Assembly: GCA_025642065.1 (NCBI GenBank)
Contig: JAODUP010000165.1
Coordinates: forward strand, 758,501-822,500
Length of the DNA: 64,000 nt
From: Paralvinella palmiformis
Taxonomy: Eukaryota > Annelida > Polychaeta > Terebellida > Alvinellidae
Direction of reading: 5' to 3'
Position 1 is the first letter of the stretch, and every line of letters begins with the position of its first letter. The notes beneath the pieces are model-generated. The model saw nothing but the letters and a program-made list of their open reading frames with translations, had not been told where the DNA came from and made no database searches. Below are positions 59,527 to 64,000 of the stretch, piece after piece. The position numbers and the translations under genes were made by a program.

Positions 59527-59566
<40 letters not shown>
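59527..59566. repeat. (TA)n microsatellite
   Basis: About 20 TA units. Confidence 0.96.
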
Positions 59567-59570
<4 letters not shown>

Positions 59571-60183
59571 TTCTATCCCGTACTCCCTCACCCTTTCATT
59601 ATATCTAATATAATAAGTTCTTCCAAGTTATCATATTTCCCTCTTCACCAAAACAAATCTAAACATGAAGTCAATTCTCTTTACGAGAACCATCACTTAT
59701 ACCGAGTGTTATCTAGCATATCGACTTCCCTAATCTATCCCTCTTGTACCGAAATAGCTGTAAAGTTGGGCGATAATTGGACGAATTATCTGAAAATATT
59801 ATAAATGGCACCAGGTTTCCTATTCTTCGTATTTATTTCAACCCCCCCACCCGACTCGCTTCGATATAACAGCTATTTTTGTACACTCGCCGATCGGTAT
59901 CAGCGGAGAGATGGTCAGCTACGGATGGAGGTGCTACTTTCTTTAAATAGTAAATGGCTTTGTTCCTTTGAGTCTCCCTCCCCCCCTTCAGACATCCCAA
60001 CAAGGTCACATGATCCCAGATGAACTTCTCATGTAATGGCTCATATTTTGTCTCTCAGTTTACTCTCAATTATGGCGGTTCGAGAACTTCCGGGCGATAT
60101 GACTCATAGCTCCCTCTATCGGGCATATACATATAGTATTTGTTATCTTCTAGGTGATTTATGGCAACTAAGATATGAGTAAC

Positions 60184-60186
<3 letters not shown>
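59567..60186. other. No supported feature
   Basis: Two short frames (59565-59804, 59805-60023) have no family signature. Confidence 0.35.
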
Positions 60187-60233
<47 letters not shown>

Positions 60234-60600
60234 GTATTTTATATAGCACCTTATTTAACTTGAATTTCTCTAAGGCGGTTTATATTTAAACATAATTAGA
60301 AGATATTATAAGTTCACATTTTATACATCAATACATTAATTTATATATCATAGGTTAGCTATTTCTTTACTTGCTGTAAGTTTAATATGATCTGACAATT
60401 TATTTCACAGTCTGGGAGCTGATGCTCGGAAGGATTTCTCTCCGTACATTGCTGGGTGACTTTTAGACGTGGACAGAAATCAGATAATTATTCTGGATAG
60501 GTATTAATTATGATGAAGAAGATGAACGGTCTGGATAAGATTGGTCTAGTTATAAATGCTTGAGATGAGAAAATAGATAATTATATTAATAATAAGTCGT
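60187..60600 (-). pseudogene. LINE 3' end with (ATT)n tail (minus)
   Basis: Minus strand: MYGEKSFRASAPRL then NKLSDHIKLTASKE (near 60455-60380). The 3' UTR ends AAGGTGCTATATAAAATA and then about 15 ATT units (AAT on the + strand, 60187-60231). One base change turns the usual W after APRL into a stop. Closest in style to the LINE at 121-2112. Confidence 0.85.
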
Positions 60601-61430
60601 TATCGGTCATAAAGCATGCAGGATCAGCGAGCAGCTAGGTATACAGCCGAATAGGTCGGCAGATAGGCAAACCGACGTATAGACAGGCAGACAAGGAGGG
60701 ATATAGAGAAGACAGGTGGGTCGGAGGATAAACAATAATGCTGTAAAAGGTGTTATGTAGGTAGGTTGAGAACCCGACATATATGAGCTGGCATACATAC
60801 AGAAAAAGACATGCTACGTAGACCTACAGACAAACAAACAGCACACACACACACACACACACAGAGTAGATAAACAAAGAAACAGACAGACAGATATTTA
60901 CCACAGTAATGGCGGCTAGAAAACCAATAAAAAAACCGAAGACATTTTAGACATAGTCTCGTAAAACTGCGATGAAAGCGAGAACTGAACACGACCGGGA
61001 AATTAAACACACCCTGGTTGAGTTATCTCAGATATCAACAACCGATCTGCTAAAAGGGCTCTCTCCATTTTGTCTAAATATACCATTCTAATGATGCCAT
61101 GACGTCATTAGCTACACGCTCGCGATATAGATATGATAAATGACCCATCGGGGTATTAAAATAAAAAGCATACCGTCGCAGATAGAATGCCGCCATCAGA
61201 TGTGGCTAACAGAATAATAATTAATGAAAAGTCGGGATTGTTTTAAATGGTGGAGGAATCGTGTTGGCTATTTGTGTGCCACTGATGGGTTATTTGCGAT
61301 TAATGCTTCAATGATACAGAGGATGTTTACCATCGACTACGACGGTGATGATGATGATGGTGATGCATGTTTGGGATGAGGCATTCCGTTTATTAGTCAG
61401 GAGCGCTAGCCATTCAGTGCAGTCAGTGGT
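60601..61430. other. No gene; (CA)n at 60840-60863
   Basis: ACAG/GACA-rich near 60660-60715; nothing else recognised. Confidence 0.35.
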
Positions 61431-61545
61431 GTACCGAGTTGTATGTCTGAAGGCCGGGGTTCGTATTCCAGACGTTACTTGTGTATGAGGGATGTTTCAT
61501 CTGGTCATCTCTCATTTGCATAGAGACTAATTGATCTGGGTAAAA
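61431..61545 (+). mobile_element. SINE fragment with S1-type centre
   Basis: B-box-like GGGTTCGTATTCC at 61458-61470, then GAGGGATGTTTCATCT as in the S1 centre. Diverged and truncated. Confidence 0.5.
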
Positions 61546-61633
61546 GGGCAAAAAAAACCGACAACTCCGTTTTTTATAGTCTTCAGGTACGAAGAAGGGA
61601 ATGATGCAAAGGGGTGTATATAACTGTGGATAG

Positions 61634-61652
61634 GCGCACGCACGCGCGCGCG

Positions 61653-61750
<98 letters not shown>

Positions 61751-61772
61751 TGTGTATGTGTGTGTGCGTGGT
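61634..61772. repeat. Compound (CG)(CA)n(TA)n(GA)n(GT)n tract
   Basis: Five successive dinucleotide blocks. Confidence 0.96.
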
Positions 61773-61788
61773 GCGGTGCGTGCCATTC

Positions 61789-62081
61789 CACACCTTCAGC
61801 ACTATACACATTGGGGAAGTGAGATGATCGGCTGAACATCCCAATGGTCTAACGATAGCATGTTGAATCACAGATCACTACCACTCGTGTTCGAATCTCG
61901 ACGCAGGCATATCTGAAGGGTGTTTCATCTTTGACCTCGCTTCATTACTTTTGGAGATCGCTCGGTCTATTTAGCCTACCATGTGCACAAAAGTGGCCGT
62001 AAAACACCAATGATCATAATCAATCCACAGGCACAGGTAATACTGATCCAAGACAAACAGAACCGAGCGAGCGAGCGAGCG

Positions 62082-62121
<40 letters not shown>

Positions 62122-62224
62122 TGTGTGTGCTGCACACCTTCATCACTTGAGACCACGGGGAAGTGAGATGATCGGCTGAATATCCCCAAGGCACAGGTAA
62201 TACCGATCCAAGACAAACAGAGAG
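61789..62224. repeat. Local duplication with filled and empty SINE sites
   Basis: GGGGAAGTGAGATGATCGGC lies at 61813-61832 and 62157-62176. GGCACAGGTAATAC lies at 62030 and 62190. The first copy holds the SINE between these blocks; the second does not. (GA)n tracts (62082-62119 and 62220-62253) follow each copy. Confidence 0.9.
61843..62028 (+). mobile_element. S1 SINE in a locally duplicated segment
   Basis: TGGTCTAACGATAGC, GTGTTCGAATCTC, GGTGTTTCATCTTTGACC and GTGGCCGTAAAACACC in S1 order. Its flanks (61789-61842 and 62029-62066) are found joined without the SINE at 62133-62224. Confidence 0.93.
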
Positions 62225-62269
62225 ATAGAGAGATAGATAGAGAGAGAGAGAGATGCACGTTATACAAAC

Positions 62270-62914
62270 GTGCCCTTTGTTGATCTAAACATAATAAATT
62301 ATCGTCGCGATTTACGACACCATGAGTTATGAAGCTCTCATTGTTGTCTGCAGTAACAGCGTCCCCTGGCGGTTAAAGCCGTAAAACTGACCGTTTTCTA
62401 AATCATCCCAGGACGCCGTCGTGACGGTGTTAAGGAGCCACGTTACTCGTTTGACGTGCCGTATAGGATGAAGGTAACGAGCAACAACAGGGACTAGACA
62501 ACGAACCAAATGAGGGGAATTATATTTGACATTTACTGATTTAGCTAGCTACCAGATGTTGATTGGTTTCGTGTTCTTTGGCCGAAGAAACTGGCGCTTA
62601 CATTAACGGCTGTCAGTAGGATTGGGGCTTGGGGGTTGGAGGGAGGTGAGTAGGGATGAGGGGGCGGTTGGGAATTCGTGCTGCGATGTAGAGATATCTT
62701 AAACACGTGAGAATGGTTAATGCGCACACCGCACACCGACAGGGACATCTCCATCGGTGCACAGCTGGGAAGTCCATCAGGAATGAGGCATTCTTTACAA
62801 CCACCTTGTTTCCTACGATGTTCACTCAACTTCATCTTCCCCCTCTCTCTCTCCACACACACGCACGCACGTACGTACGAACGCACATTTATACTCCACA
62901 GCGAATCTAGGACG
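62270..62914. other. No supported feature
   Basis: Nothing recognised. Confidence 0.35.
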
Positions 62915-63490
62915 TTTTAGCCAGCGGACCTTTTGGCCTGGGACGCTTTGGCCTAGGATGTTTTGGCCAGCTATTATTTGAAGATAGGACGTTTTGGACA
63001 GATTTGTTTCATTTGTTATTTGATTAATACAACTTCCAGTTAGGAGATTAATACAGTAACCTGCACAATAGTAAAGACATATACAGTAAAATACACAATT
63101 AGGATCCCAAACCATATACAATTTAGGCAATTAACAAGAACCTATAAGTAGGTTAATATATCCCACTATATAATATATGTAACTATGAGAAGCCATGGAG
63201 AAATAAACTTCAGTTAAATACATAACCCTCATCAAAACATTAGCATCTTATCATTTTGTTAATCATTTCTAGTTCACACATCTCTATATATAAAACATGA
63301 AATGACTTCACTTTTTATGTCATAAATGTTAATTTTGAGATAAAAAACACAAGATGATATATTTGTTGGCTTTTTATGTCATTAATGTTGATTTTGAGAT
63401 AATAAACACAATATATTGTTCGCTTTGTATATTTTTCTATTTGGTCAAAAACAAAATAGCTGGCGAAAACATCCTAGGCCAAAATGTCCA
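62915..63490. mobile_element. Candidate MITE with inverted ends
   Basis: The left TTTGGCCTAGGATGTTTTGG (62948-62967) is inverted at the right as GCGAAAACATCCTAGGCCAA (63463-63482); homology extends to about 39 bases. GACGTTTTGGCC-like words repeat outside the left arm. Inside are two ~60-bp tandem copies beginning CTTTTTATGTCAT (63310 and 63370). No transposase. Confidence 0.65.
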
Positions 63491-63619
63491 CAGCCACTCT
63501 AAGGCCTGAAACAAGCACCGTGTGTATAAAAATGCTCACTCGGCAACATAAAATGGTAAACTATCTTTAATTAGAACTAGAGAGGTATATTTCAGGTGTT
63601 AATCGAGGTTTTTTTAATT

Positions 63620-63623
<4 letters not shown>

Positions 63624-63678
<55 letters not shown>

Positions 63679-63720
63679 AGAGAGAGAGAGAGAGAGAGAG
63701 AGTGAGAGAGAGAGGGGGGT
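63624..63720. repeat. (CA)n(TA)n(GA)n compound microsatellite
   Basis: Three blocks ending in a G run. Confidence 0.96.
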
Positions 63721-64000
63721 GAGATTATCAGAGTATCGGTGACATAATATACATGCTTGTCATACGCTATCTATCACATTTCCCTGGTGACTAATAACAC
63801 CCCCTGCCGGTGTTAGACAGAACCTATGATAAGCTTGTCATGGCGTATCTATTAACTAGCTACAAGGCCACAAAACACATGACACAACTACTAACACATT
63901 ATAAATATTATAGCCAACAACAGTCACTAAAATGGCACAAATACAGCAATTACAATAATACACCACATTGGGATGGTACACTAGGTGATCATTAATACAA
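63721..64000. other. No supported feature
   Basis: A 61-codon open frame runs to the window end without a recognisable family. Confidence 0.3.

Overview
This is animal nuclear DNA: AT-rich, dense in microsatellites and carrying decayed retrotransposons. Nothing looks bacterial (no operons, no tightly packed frames). The one clear gene encodes a secretin/Methuselah-like seven-transmembrane receptor with a somatomedin-B domain. With CR1/L2-like LINEs and tRNA-derived SINEs, this suggests a lophotrochozoan invertebrate, most plausibly a mollusc. That placement is inference and no species is claimed.

Layout. 1-2.1 kb: a heavily broken LINE. 3.06-5.37 kb: two direct copies of an unclassified ~1 kb repeat, with a third at 26.66-27.58 kb. 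5.4-20 kb: mostly unassigned AT-rich DNA with SINEs, microsatellites and one possible pogo/Tigger-like remnant; a CpG-richer stretch lies at 18.9-20.06 kb. 20.2-21.4 kb: about 38 copies of a 33-bp repeat that stays open as a Thr/Ser/Lys repeat protein. 23-30 kb: long GT, CAGA and GACT arrays. 29.6-30.5 and 36.6-37.3 kb: reverse-strand LINE 3' halves. 33.6-35.5 kb: an AT-rich tract with unusually long open stretches broken by stops and frame changes, which I read as a decayed coding sequence of unknown identity.

40.3-44.7 kb is the genic part. A CpG-richer leader with a plausible splice donor precedes an uninterrupted 866-codon receptor reading frame on the + strand. Downstream, 45-64 kb returns to repeats: a palindromic element apparently sitting inside a TA microsatellite, LINE 3' ends, several SINEs, compound CT/GT and ACTG/ACTC arrays, and an inverted-repeat element at 62.9-63.5 kb.

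The clearest repeat biology is in the SINEs. Two copies have perfect 15-16 bp target duplications, different tRNA-like heads share one central domain, and at 61.8-62.2 kb a locally duplicated segment shows both the filled and the apparently empty SINE site. No true tRNA, rRNA, CRISPR or intact transposase was found. Apart from the receptor, coding calls are tentative.
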